This document shows positions 34,697-42,988 of a stretch of DNA of 64,000 bases, piece after piece (position 1 is the first letter of the stretch; each line of letters opens with the position of its first letter). The stretch is from Herpetosiphon giganteus. Lineage in GTDB: Bacteria; Chloroflexota; Chloroflexia; Chloroflexales; Herpetosiphonaceae. The DNA lies in assembly GCF_016907925.1 (NCBI RefSeq), contig NZ_JAFBCZ010000028.1, positions 17,621 to 81,620 of the forward strand. The letters are read 5' to 3'. A program made the translations under genes and the position numbers. The notes beneath the pieces were generated by a model. The model was not told the DNA's origin and made no database searches. It saw only the letters and a program-made list of their open reading frames with translations.

Positions 34697-36282
34697 GGTG
34701 CGCCTCCAAAGGTGGGCGGCATGACCGCCTCGCTCACGGGCAGATGCACGCGATCTGCACTCGCCGCGAGCGGCATCACCTGCCCCAACCACGGCACGCG
34801 CACGACCAAGCCATCCTGCATGGGCAGCGTCACCACCCAGCGTCCCGTGCGATCCGTCCAGCCTTGCGCCAGCCGATCACCAGAGGGACTATCGACGACG
34901 ACCGCCATGCCACCAATCCCCTGATCACGGCCACAGGTCGCCGTCCCGCGACAGACCTGCACCGTGACCATGCGGGTCGATGCAGGCAGCGCCTGAAAGC
35001 GCCAGCCGAGGACGGGCAGCGTGGCCGTTGGTCGTATCCCGACCGGATCAGGGCTGGTTGGGTGCGGCGCACTCGGCGAGGGCAGCACGGCCACCGGATC
35101 GGTCATGGTCGGTAGTGGCGTGGTCAAGAGACTATGCACGATTAAGTCCGCACTCCACACCCAGCCTGCCAACGGCGCTGCCCCCACCCGAAAGGCGGTA
35201 ACCTCAACATAGCCTTGAAACATGCGCCCCGTTAAGGTCACGTTGTAGCCGCGTGGAATATGCGCGAGTGGGACATAGGCAATGCCAGGTCCGGCGCGGA
35301 GATCGCTCTCGGCATCAGCTACGACATGCGCGAGCGCTGGAGGAATGGTCTGGATCGCCAAGGGCAGACTGAGCAGCGCACACGGCTCGACCCCTGCCCG
35401 AATCTGGCTATCCACGACGGCCACCGGCTGCCCATCGATGACACAGGCGGTTGGCACGGGCGGCGTGGTCATGCCGCTCGGCGCGTCCACCACAGGCGCA
35501 GCGGGCACGGTCGTCATGGTCGGAAACACAATGATCGGCGGCAGGCCAATATCGACCGAAACAGCGGTTGAAACGATGGGTAGGGGCGTACTGCTCGCCG
35601 TCGGCATGGCCGTCGCAACACGCGTCGCCGTTGGCACGCTGGTTGGGGTGGTGCTGGCGGTCGGTGTGGCAGTGGGAAGCGTGGTCGCGGTCGCGGGTGG
35701 CACGGCCGTTGGCTCCACCGTCGCCGTTGCCGGAATCAGACTGGGCATGATGGGGGTGTCCGTTGGCGCGATCCACACCGTTGCGGTGGCGCTGGGCTGC
35801 TCGACCACCGTCGCGGTTGGCAGTGGTGTACCCGGGTTGGTCAAATCAAGCAGCACGGTCGTGCTCACCGGATCAGTCGGGCGATCACTGCGGTGTGCGG
35901 TGATGACCAGCGGATCGGTGGCGGTGACGGGAACCATAAAGGCCAGCGTGGCGACCGCAGGCAGCATCGGATCATGGAGCGGGCCACAGATCACGCCTGA
36001 TCCATGGATCGTGCACTCCCGATTGTGGCTCGTGGCCACGCGATCCCATGCGCCTGCTGGAGCAAGCGTGAGGGTCAGGGTGGTCGTCACCGCTTCAGCT
36101 GGCTGGGTCACGACCACGGTTACTACCATGCCTGGCAGCGCGACCTGCGGCTGGGCCACCAGCTGCACCACGGGGGTGATCAGCGCGGGTGGCAACCGTC
36201 GCAGGTCGCTTTCCGGCGTGGGCCAACTCACGACAATCGTGGTGAGGGCCGCCAGCCATGCGCCTAAGCGCCGAACGATCAT
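34693..36282 (-). CDS. Secreted SH3-domain protein starting the leftward conjugation operon
   Basis: 529 residues from the ATG at 36282, chosen for AAAGGAGG upstream. A signal peptide is followed by a DUF11/CARDB-like domain (about 25-140), a Thr/Pro-rich stretch with repeated TATxxP units (about 145-240) and a bacterial SH3-like domain (about 320-400, ESDLRAGPGIAYVPLAHIPRG ... GWVWSADLIV). A C-terminal beta-sandwich (about 430-529) follows. It is probably an envelope-bound protein that binds cell wall or peers during mating. It is the first gene of the operon. Confidence 0.8.
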   Translation of the reverse strand: MIVRRLGAWLAALTTIVVSWPTPESDLRRLPPALITPVVQLVAQPQVALPGMVVTVVVTQPAEAVTTTLTLTLAPAGAWDRVATSHNRECTIHGSGVICGPLHDPMLPAVATLAFMVPVTATDPLVITAHRSDRPTDPVSTTVLLDLTNPGTPLPTATVVEQPSATATVWIAPTDTPIMPSLIPATATVEPTAVPPATATTLPTATPTASTTPTSVPTATRVATAMPTASSTPLPIVSTAVSVDIGLPPIIVFPTMTTVPAAPVVDAPSGMTTPPVPTACVIDGQPVAVVDSQIRAGVEPCALLSLPLAIQTIPPALAHVVADAESDLRAGPGIAYVPLAHIPRGYNVTLTGRMFQGYVEVTAFRVGAAPLAGWVWSADLIVHSLLTTPLPTMTDPVAVLPSPSAPHPTSPDPVGIRPTATLPVLGWRFQALPASTRMVTVQVCRGTATCGRDQGIGGMAVVVDSPSGDRLAQGWTDRTGRWVVTLPMQDGLVVRVPWLGQVMPLAASADRVHLPVSEAVMPPTFGGAP

Positions 36283-36378
36283 CAAAACCTCCTTTCGAGA
36301 AAACCATCTTTCTCGATTGTAGGGATTGACAGACCCGATCGTGCAGTCGTCATGTCGTTGCTTTGCGCAGCAGCGCCG

Positions 36379-36463
36379 CACAACCCCCGCACAACCCCCG
36401 CATTGCCCCCGCATCGCCGCACCCCCCCCGCACAACCCCGACACAACCCCGACACAACCCCCG
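36379..36463. repeat. 11-bp tandem repeats between the divergent conjugation operons
   Basis: Units of the form CACAACCCCCG, 11 bp each, occur at 36379, 36390, 36431 (ending CGA), 36442 (ending CGA) and 36453, with diverged units CATTGCCCCCG and CATCGCCGCAC between at 36401 and 36412 and an 8-base C-rich stretch at 36423-36430. The plus strand is C-rich and the minus strand G-rich. The position in the divergent intergenic region, and an 11-bp period close to one helical turn, suggest a protein-binding array such as an origin of transfer, iterons or an operator. Six to seven units are clear. Confidence 0.8.
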
Positions 36464-36572
36464 CATCGCCGCATGCACGGCGCACAGTCCACGCACGGAC
36501 GCGACACCATGCTCGTCAGAACCCGCTATGCTGCCAGCAGTGGGTTCTTCTGCATTCATTTGGAGGTGTTCG

Positions 36573-36896
36573 ATGGACTTGTTCGCCCCCACGCCCGATG
36601 GAACCGGCATCGCCTGTGCCGTGCTCTCATTACACGAGGTTCTGGAATGCCAGGAATATGGGGTCTTGCCCCGCACCGAGGGCATGCACACCCTGCATGT
36701 GTCGGATCTCGATGTCACGGTTCATCTGGCGCATGGCGGTGCGACGGCCACGCCAGCGGCCAACACCCCGCTCGGCATGTGGCTCGGCTTCCCCTCGCTG
36801 TTAGCCCATGCGCTTCACCAAGCCAAACAACGCCGGAGCCAAGGTGGCATCTGGTATTCGATTCCCCTCACGCTCACGGCGGAGGCGCTGTGGTAA
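36573..36896 (+). CDS. Small protein at the head of the rightward conjugation operon
   Basis: 107 residues beginning MDLFAPTPDGTGIACAVL, with TGGAGGTG upstream. It has a beta-rich N-terminal half (LHVSDLDVTVHLAHGG) and a helical C-terminal half. No membrane segment or known motif was seen. It is the first gene after the 11-bp repeat region and overlaps the next small gene by 7 bases. Candidate for an accessory transfer protein, unrecognised. Confidence 0.7.
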   Translation: MDLFAPTPDGTGIACAVLSLHEVLECQEYGVLPRTEGMHTLHVSDLDVTVHLAHGGATATPAANTPLGMWLGFPSLLAHALHQAKQRRSQGGIWYSIPLTLTAEALW

Positions 36897-37036
36897 ACGC
36901 GGAACAACCACCGACCACGCCACCGATCATGGAGGTTCCGCCGTGGGACGATCCCGTGCCACCGCGTGTTCAGCTCGATCGGCGCGCCGTCATGGCCCTC
37001 GTCATTGCCGAGGAAGGAGACAGGACTGATGAATGA
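36890..37036 (+). CDS. Very small acidic/proline-rich protein
   Basis: 48 residues from a GTG at 36890, with GGAGG 4 bases upstream inside the previous gene. The sequence is PPTTPPIMEVPPWDDPVPPRV followed by a short helical end. It overlaps the previous stop by 7 bases and the next start by 8. No family was recognised. It is short, so translation remains uncertain. Confidence 0.5.
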   Translation: MVNAEQPPTTPPIMEVPPWDDPVPPRVQLDRRAVMALVIAEEGDRTDE

Positions 37037-39725
37037 TCAGTTAATGGATGCGTCAAACAAGGGGTTGCTGCTTGACCTGATGCAGTATTGGCTGGCCATG
37101 CCTGCGTGGTGGATCACGCGCATGCTGATCCTCATGCATGAGACCTGTGCGGTCGTGCTCAGCGTGGTCATGCGCGGAGCGTTTGCGACCCCGGAGGTGG
37201 GTTTGCCGGGTTGGGTGGAGCTGCTCACCGCAACCTTGATTGGCAATTGGTACAGTCGTGCCCTCGCCTTGGGCATGCTGGGCTTAGGCTTAACCTTGAT
37301 GCTGATGGGCAGTGGCATGCGCATCAAGCTCGTGCAGCCGCGCGCGTTTGGGCGCTGGACGCTGGTCATGGTGCTCTTGGCCATGGGCGCGCCGAGTCTG
37401 TATGGGACGACGATTCAGCTGATCACGCAAGTTCCGGCGTTGGTGCTGCCATCGATTGTCGATCGGTTGCCCCCGATTCGCGCCGCGTGGATTACGGTCG
37501 CACAGGATGGCGATCCGGTTGCCCCCTTCGACCCCGCCAATCCGGCCTATGCCAGCCGCGCGGCGGTGCTGACCATTCCCCCAACCGCATCCAGTTGTGC
37601 CACCATGGTCACGAGTGGCCGCAGCTGCGATCACCCGATGTATGCGCCGTTAGATGCAGTCTTGGCGCTCTGGCGTACCGACCGGGCAAGCCTCATCAGC
37701 GGCATTGATGGGATCACCCATGCCACGCCCGATGGCAGTACCACCGTCCAATTGGATGGCTTGCCACCGGATTTTGCGGCCCTGTTTTATCCTGATGCGA
37801 CCCAACCGTGGTACGGCGGCGCGTTTACCAGCGACCCCAGTGGGATGCAGAAGCGTCGGGAAGCCTTGAATACGGCCAGTATTGGCACGCTGCACGCGGT
37901 GGCAGGCATCCTTGCCGCGCTAGCGACCCTGATGCCTACCTTGGCCCAGGCGCTGATGACCGTCTGTGGAGCCTTGTTGTTTCTCTTGGGGATTGTCGTG
38001 GCCCCGATCGGCATGTTTGGGAACCAACGCCACTGGGTTGCGGTGGTCTATCGCAGCTTTTTTACCATTAGCGGCTGGCAAACGGTGTTGGTGGTCGGGA
38101 CAAATCTCGCGACCTTTCTGTTGTTTGGCACGCCAGACGAGCCAGGCATTGCAATGGCCTATCCGACCATGCTCGTCGTGCTGCCGCTGTTTGTCTGGGT
38201 GCAATGGCGGGTGTTGCGCTTTGCCATGCGCCTCAGTTGGCAGGGGTTTGCCGCCTTGCGCACCGTGGTGAGTCGCGAGCCGTTGCAACGGTTGCTCGGC
38301 GATCAGCCCGCTGCGGCGACCGAAGCCCGTGTGGCCGCAACCGGACACTATACCGCCACGAGCGATACCGCTGCCATGCAGCCCACGCTGGCCACCACTA
38401 CCTTGGCCCGCGAGCCACAGCTGCATGCAGCAACCACAGCGTTGGCATCGACGCAGGGCACGCCAACCACGCCAAGCACGCACACCAGCACCAGGTCGGC
38501 GCTGCCGTCACTGATCAATCCCCGTGGGCTGGCATTGCGCATGCAGCAGACGGCCCAACGCACCGTGCAGCGCGTGCAGCAGCTTGATCACCAGATTGAG
38601 GTCACGGAAGCGCATATGCTGCGCAGCAGCGAAGTGCGCACGGATACTCAGCTTGACCGCGCGGATCAGGCCATCACCACGATGATTGGGGGCAAGGCAA
38701 TTGCCGCAGGGGTGACCTATGCCCATGAAAACGAGGTCACGCCAGAATGGCTGTTTGCGCCCGCGTCTGACCCTGCCAGCGCTCGACCACCGCGTGCGCC
38801 ACAATCCCGCCCGGCAAGCCCCACCCACAGCGGTCATGGTGCAGGCCGCACCACGGTAGCGGGACGGCCAATTGAAACGCCAGCGGTGTCGCCCACCCAA
38901 GAACTGCCCACGCGCGCCGTGCCGCGATCAGCCCGCCCACCAGCCGCCGATCTGCCACCAACGCAGCCGCTGGCAGCCGTCTCAGCGACGACACGACAGG
39001 AAGCGGGTGCTGCGGCATCGCCAGTGGTGGCCGGTGATCAGGAAGGAAGAACCACGGCCAGCGCCGCGCATGCGGATGCGTCGGTTATAGCGCATAGTGC
39101 GTCCATGGCTCCAGCTGCCACCGCAGCACCCGCTCCGCCGCCAAGCGCCGCGCGTGGATCAGCCGTGGTATTGCCCACACCGCCAACGCAAGAATTGCAT
39201 GCTGCGTCACACCAGACGCATACGATGACACCCATGGCTTCCCGACCAGAACGCGTACCGACGGCGAGCACAGCGGCAACCCCAGGCATGCAGGCTCCTG
39301 CGCCCATGGCACGCCACCAATCGCCAACCATCCAGCCCCATGCGGCAACGGATGGATCACCCGTGGCGACCAGCGCTCCCCCAACAGACGCTGATCCAAC
39401 GCCCCATGCGGGGAGCGCCCAGCCGCAGAAACCATCCATAGTGAACGAGGCGCACGCGCAGGCAACGCCAGCAGCGCTGACGGAACCAGCCCAATCAACC
39501 GCCGTGGATGCGCCCGCACCATCCTCGCCGCCTGCGCCAGCGAGCACGCGACCCGTGCGGTCACGCTCGCGCGTGGGAACACCGCCGCGCAGCGTTGCAT
39601 CGGGTGTATCAGGAATTGACATAACGGAAAATGCGCCACGTGATCAGCACGCGCAACCGCAGCCACCAGCAGCGGCCAGTGCATCGTCCGCAGCCATTCC
39701 CGTTCGCAAAGGACGGCGTGTATGA
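37029..39725 (+). CDS. VirB6/TrbL-like multi-pass channel protein with long disordered tail
   Basis: 898 residues. The start at 37029 has GAAGGAG upstream and overlaps the previous stop by 8 bases. About seven hydrophobic helices occur in residues 15-410 (for example ALALGMLGLGLTLMLMGSG, ALMTVCGALLFLLGIVVAPIGMF). This part resembles VirB6/TrbL proteins of conjugation channels. From about residue 440 the protein is a soluble Ala/Pro/Thr/Gln-rich tail of about 450 residues with low complexity, far longer than in typical VirB6. It would sit in the membrane as the channel core. The tail may contact DNA or the coupling ATPase. Confidence 0.85.
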   Translation: MNDQLMDASNKGLLLDLMQYWLAMPAWWITRMLILMHETCAVVLSVVMRGAFATPEVGLPGWVELLTATLIGNWYSRALALGMLGLGLTLMLMGSGMRIKLVQPRAFGRWTLVMVLLAMGAPSLYGTTIQLITQVPALVLPSIVDRLPPIRAAWITVAQDGDPVAPFDPANPAYASRAAVLTIPPTASSCATMVTSGRSCDHPMYAPLDAVLALWRTDRASLISGIDGITHATPDGSTTVQLDGLPPDFAALFYPDATQPWYGGAFTSDPSGMQKRREALNTASIGTLHAVAGILAALATLMPTLAQALMTVCGALLFLLGIVVAPIGMFGNQRHWVAVVYRSFFTISGWQTVLVVGTNLATFLLFGTPDEPGIAMAYPTMLVVLPLFVWVQWRVLRFAMRLSWQGFAALRTVVSREPLQRLLGDQPAAATEARVAATGHYTATSDTAAMQPTLATTTLAREPQLHAATTALASTQGTPTTPSTHTSTRSALPSLINPRGLALRMQQTAQRTVQRVQQLDHQIEVTEAHMLRSSEVRTDTQLDRADQAITTMIGGKAIAAGVTYAHENEVTPEWLFAPASDPASARPPRAPQSRPASPTHSGHGAGRTTVAGRPIETPAVSPTQELPTRAVPRSARPPAADLPPTQPLAAVSATTRQEAGAAASPVVAGDQEGRTTASAAHADASVIAHSASMAPAATAAPAPPPSAARGSAVVLPTPPTQELHAASHQTHTMTPMASRPERVPTASTAATPGMQAPAPMARHQSPTIQPHAATDGSPVATSAPPTDADPTPHAGSAQPQKPSIVNEAHAQATPAALTEPAQSTAVDAPAPSSPPAPASTRPVRSRSRVGTPPRSVASGVSGIDITENAPRDQHAQPQPPAAASASSAAIPVRKGRRV

Positions 39726-39769
39726 CGCAACGATCAGCCATTTGGTTGGTGCTGGGAGCGGCATTGCGA

Positions 39770-39824
39770 CGATTTCACTACCATTTCACTACCGTTTCAG
39801 TACGGTTTCAGTACCATTTCACTA
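39770..39824. repeat. Five 11-bp iteron-like repeats
   Basis: Five adjacent 11-bp units: 39770 CGATTTCACTA, 39781 CCATTTCACTA, 39792 CCGTTTCAGTA, 39803 CGGTTTCAGTA and 39814 CCATTTCACTA. They lie about 140 bases before the replication-relaxation gene and just after the VirB6-like stop. The one-turn period is typical of initiator binding sites on plasmids. Confidence 0.85.
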
Positions 39825-39961
39825 CCGTCATGGGGCATGAAGCTGCTCCCAGAGAGGCCGCGACGGCCATTTGGTGGCCTCGGCACTCTTTAAGCAGCCG
39901 CGAAGCCACCATATGCAATCCAGCGATTGACCAGCCACAATCAGGCTGGAGAAAGGAATCG

Positions 39962-40900
39962 ATGAAGAGTTCAACCGGCTATGCTCCGAACGCGATGGAA
40001 ACCCAATGCTTGGTGCTTTTAGCCCGCCTTGGTCGTCTCCTGCCGCGTCACCTGCATCTTGCGTGGCCAACCACCACCTTGCGCAATGCCTATATTTACC
40101 TGAATCGCTTAAGCGCAGCGGGATTAGTCGCCTATATCGAACACTTTGAAGCCCCACCGGCGAATCGCCGAACGCGCAAAAATCAGCTGTGGAAACGCCA
40201 TGGTCGCATCTATAGCCTCACGCCCTTAGGCTGGGATTATCTCAAAGCATCCTTTCCCCACCTTGAGGAAACGAACGAACGGCTTGCGCCGACCTATTTC
40301 AATCCGCGCCATCAAGCCGAGCATCAAATCGAATACGCCGATCTCGTCACCAGTATCCTGCGGGATCTCGACACCATTCCGGGGATGGTCGGCATGAGTA
40401 GCTACATTGAGATGGATCTCAGCGAGCAGGCTCGACCCCGTGCCGATGGGATTATCGTCCTGCGCCGCTGGAAAGATTCCACGCGACACCTTGACGAGCG
40501 CTCGTCCTGTTATCCGTGGCTGCTGGTCGCCCGCCAAGAAGAACAAATCGACGAGCTGTTTGCGATTGAGATCGATCGCGGTACGGAAGAAGCCAGCATT
40601 ATTACGGGCAAGGCCCGCTCCTATGGCGAACTCTATGATGCTGGCTCATGGAAAGAGCGCTTTCAGTGGCCATTGATCGCCTTTGCCGTCCCGACCGAAC
40701 GCCGCCAGCAGGTGATCTTCGATGCCTGGGATCGTGGCTGGCCCGGTGGCCCGATTCGCTGCACCACCTTCGATGCCATTCATGCCCATGGCGCATTGGC
40801 TCCGATTTGGACCCATCAACAACGCATCCAGGGCGAACGCATCCTGCATGCGAACGTTCCCTTGCTGCGCTCAAGCTGGGCTGAGGCGGTGATCGCATGA
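39962..40900 (+). CDS. Replication-relaxation family protein (PF13814-like)
   Basis: 312 residues from the ATG at 39962, where GGAGAAAGGA lies upstream. An earlier in-frame ATG at 39722 overlaps the previous stop, but it would run through the iterons and encode a repetitive HYHFTTVS-like stretch, so it is less likely. Residues 20-85 form a winged helix (LARLGRLLP ... LRNAYIYLNRLSAAGLVAYIE), followed by IYSLTPLGWDYL. The second half has an acidic endonuclease-like core (FAIEIDRGTEE). Proteins of this family act in plasmid replication and transfer initiation. Its partner site is probably the iteron array upstream. Confidence 0.82.
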   Translation: MKSSTGYAPNAMETQCLVLLARLGRLLPRHLHLAWPTTTLRNAYIYLNRLSAAGLVAYIEHFEAPPANRRTRKNQLWKRHGRIYSLTPLGWDYLKASFPHLEETNERLAPTYFNPRHQAEHQIEYADLVTSILRDLDTIPGMVGMSSYIEMDLSEQARPRADGIIVLRRWKDSTRHLDERSSCYPWLLVARQEEQIDELFAIEIDRGTEEASIITGKARSYGELYDAGSWKERFQWPLIAFAVPTERRQQVIFDAWDRGWPGGPIRCTTFDAIHAHGALAPIWTHQQRIQGERILHANVPLLRSSWAEAVIA

Positions 40901-41655
40901 CCTCCTGCCGTGTGCCACACGATCCTATTCTCGTCGCCAGCCTGCATGCAGGTCTCACGGCCTTGGGGCCACTCGACCGTACTGCAATTGGCCGGATCTG
41001 GTTTCCCACCAAGGGCGATCAGGCTATCCGGCGGATCTTGCGGCCACTCGTTCAGCAGCACCTGTTGCACGCCACGGTGATCAGCAAAGGACGGCAACGG
41101 ATTGCGATGCGCTACCACGCCACGGCGGTGGGTGCGATCACTGATCCGATTCTGCCGCCGATTCGCATGGCCGCTGCCCTGCTCGAAACCGCGCAGCGCC
41201 TGCCCGATTTGGTCAGCGTTCAGACGACGGTGTTGGATACCTATCGCGGTGGTGGCCGCATTGTGGGCCTGCGCACGCGCAGCGCACCGCATCGTCGTCC
41301 GGCATCACCGGTGCCGATCCTACGCTGGAATACCGCCGCTCCCCGCGAGCGCGAGCAAGATACGTGGTACTTGCTGGTTCCCGACCACGAACAGGTCTCA
41401 CGCGATCAGCATGCCATGCGGGCACGCTGGTATCGCGAACTGGCCACCACGCGGGGCTTTCCCGTGCCGATTCCCCTGATTCTGACCACGCCGCAGCGCA
41501 TGGCACTCGTGGAATATGCCTGGACTCCCCATTGGCCGCAGATCGTGCTTGGTGATGCTCCGCCCGATGGCCCATGGACGGACGTGGCGTGGCAGCCCAT
41601 CATCGATGGCAAGGCCATCCCGCCGCCCGTCCCGATCACGCAGCTCGCTCGCTAA
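40897..41655 (+). CDS. Hypothetical protein, possible replication-relaxation partner
   Basis: 252 residues, start overlapping the previous stop by 4 bases (ATGA). The N-terminal 95 residues (LTALGPLDRTAIGRIWFPTKGDQAIRRILRPLVQQHLL) resemble a winged helix, much as in the upstream replication-relaxation protein, and the C-terminal part is alpha-beta (QDTWYLLVPDHEQVSRD). It may be a paralogue or subunit of the same complex. No catalytic motif was recognised. Confidence 0.7.
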   Translation: MTSCRVPHDPILVASLHAGLTALGPLDRTAIGRIWFPTKGDQAIRRILRPLVQQHLLHATVISKGRQRIAMRYHATAVGAITDPILPPIRMAAALLETAQRLPDLVSVQTTVLDTYRGGGRIVGLRTRSAPHRRPASPVPILRWNTAAPREREQDTWYLLVPDHEQVSRDQHAMRARWYRELATTRGFPVPIPLILTTPQRMALVEYAWTPHWPQIVLGDAPPDGPWTDVAWQPIIDGKAIPPPVPITQLAR

Positions 41656-41713
41656 CGTCGGTGTTTTTCATATGAAGGGTGTTTTCATGACCCCGTGTTG
41701 TTAGGAGTTTCGC

Positions 41714-42988
41714 ATGACCGCTCACATGCTTCCACCGCGCCGTCGGCGCACCACGTTTGCTCGCCTTGGAGGTCGTATGGTCGAGAATGATGGATTCAAG
41801 GAAACCGCAGCGCCGGAGGAGGAAATAAATCAGGCCGATACGGCTTCTAGCGCCGTGTCTGAACCCGTCACTGCTGCGCCAATCGTCGACACACCGCCCA
41901 TCACGGTCGTGATTCCTCGGGCGGTCACGGCAATTGTCGAGCCAATCCAACCGCCCGTGGCCACACCTGAAGCCGCCGAGCGCAGCGTGGACGCAGCGCC
42001 GCAGCCCGTGGTGGTCAATCCTGCCGCGCCGCGTCAGCCCGATCGCCATCGGGCAGAATCGATCACGATGCGACCGACCGAACCCAGCACGCCACCCCCA
42101 ACGGGACTGGCTGCGCCCATCGTTCAGCCCGAACGCCCGCGCTATGCTGGCCCGCGCCTACCCCGCGCCCGCTCGACGTTCGAGGCCTTTGCGCCCCACG
42201 CCGACCGCTGGGGAACCAACCATATAACCGTGGTGGGACGCGCCACCAATGATCCGGTGACGGTCGTGCGGCCCACGGCAGGGGGCGCGTTCAATCGCTA
42301 CACCGTGGCCATTTATGATCAGGTCCAGAGCGATGATACCGTCCTGCCCCAGATCTCGACCGTGGTCATGCTGGTGCCGCGTGATGCCGCCAGTCTCAAT
42401 GCCGCGTTTCAGCCGGGGCGCATGCTGACCGTCAGCGGGCGCTTGGTGGTGCGCACCCACTTCGATGGCCGCTATGCCCGCACCAGTGAGTTTGGCGGCA
42501 TGTTCCAGACCCAGCCCTATGTCTTGGTCGGCAGTGCAGCGCTTACGCGCGGTGATGCCAGTCGCCAGCAATATTTAATTGGCCAGTTGTCGGGCACGGT
42601 GACGGGGATCATTACCCAGCCCACCACACGCTACCGCTTTGACCGCCAGCAGGAGCTGGTGGTGCTCATGCGCGTGACCGAAGCCTTTGATCGGCCACCA
42701 CCCGCCCGTGGCCAGCGCATCGAGCACCAGATTGTGCCGTTGCTCGTGCCCATCACGGTCGCCGAGGCACTGCCCACGCTCGCTACCGGCATGCGCATCC
42801 AGACCGAGGTCGAGCTGCATGTCAAACACCGGATTCTGGGCAATCACCACTTTGCGCTCACCGGCGTGCCCGATGAGGCCAAGACGCAGCTGCGCCACCG
42901 CGAGCGCTGGACACTCGTCGCCACATGGATGGAGGAACAGGCACTATGCCCACCCGTTTCCGACTCGTCAGCATCGGACTTGTCATAA
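41714..42988 (+). CDS. SSB-like OB-fold protein with disordered N-terminal half
   Basis: 424 residues. The first 150 are low-complexity Pro/Ala/Thr/Val-rich. The C-terminal 270 contain two OB-fold-like segments: about 165-275 (NHITVVGRATNDPVTVV ... RYTVAIYDQ ... MLTVSGRLVVRTHFDGRYAR), which matches the SSB pattern, and about 285-405 (TGIITQPTTRYRF ...). It overlaps the next gene by 43 bases and has GGAG upstream of its ATG. It could protect single-stranded DNA during transfer. Classical SSB proteins carry the tail at the other end, so this is an unusual arrangement. Confidence 0.7.
   Translation: MTAHMLPPRRRRTTFARLGGRMVENDGFKETAAPEEEINQADTASSAVSEPVTAAPIVDTPPITVVIPRAVTAIVEPIQPPVATPEAAERSVDAAPQPVVVNPAAPRQPDRHRAESITMRPTEPSTPPPTGLAAPIVQPERPRYAGPRLPRARSTFEAFAPHADRWGTNHITVVGRATNDPVTVVRPTAGGAFNRYTVAIYDQVQSDDTVLPQISTVVMLVPRDAASLNAAFQPGRMLTVSGRLVVRTHFDGRYARTSEFGGMFQTQPYVLVGSAALTRGDASRQQYLIGQLSGTVTGIITQPTTRYRFDRQQELVVLMRVTEAFDRPPPARGQRIEHQIVPLLVPITVAEALPTLATGMRIQTEVELHVKHRILGNHHFALTGVPDEAKTQLRHRERWTLVATWMEEQALCPPVSDSSASDLS

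Noticed and set aside
36282..36510. N-terminal extension of the SH3-domain protein rich in Cys/Gly (RRACGDAGVVSGLC)
   Set aside because: It is a translation of the 11-bp C-rich repeats; a strong ribosome site lies at the ATG at 36282.
39722..39961. Upstream in-frame extension of the replication-relaxation protein
   Set aside because: It would run through the 11-bp iterons and encode a repetitive stretch, and the ATG at 39962 has a good ribosome site. The overlap with the previous stop keeps it as a weak alternative.
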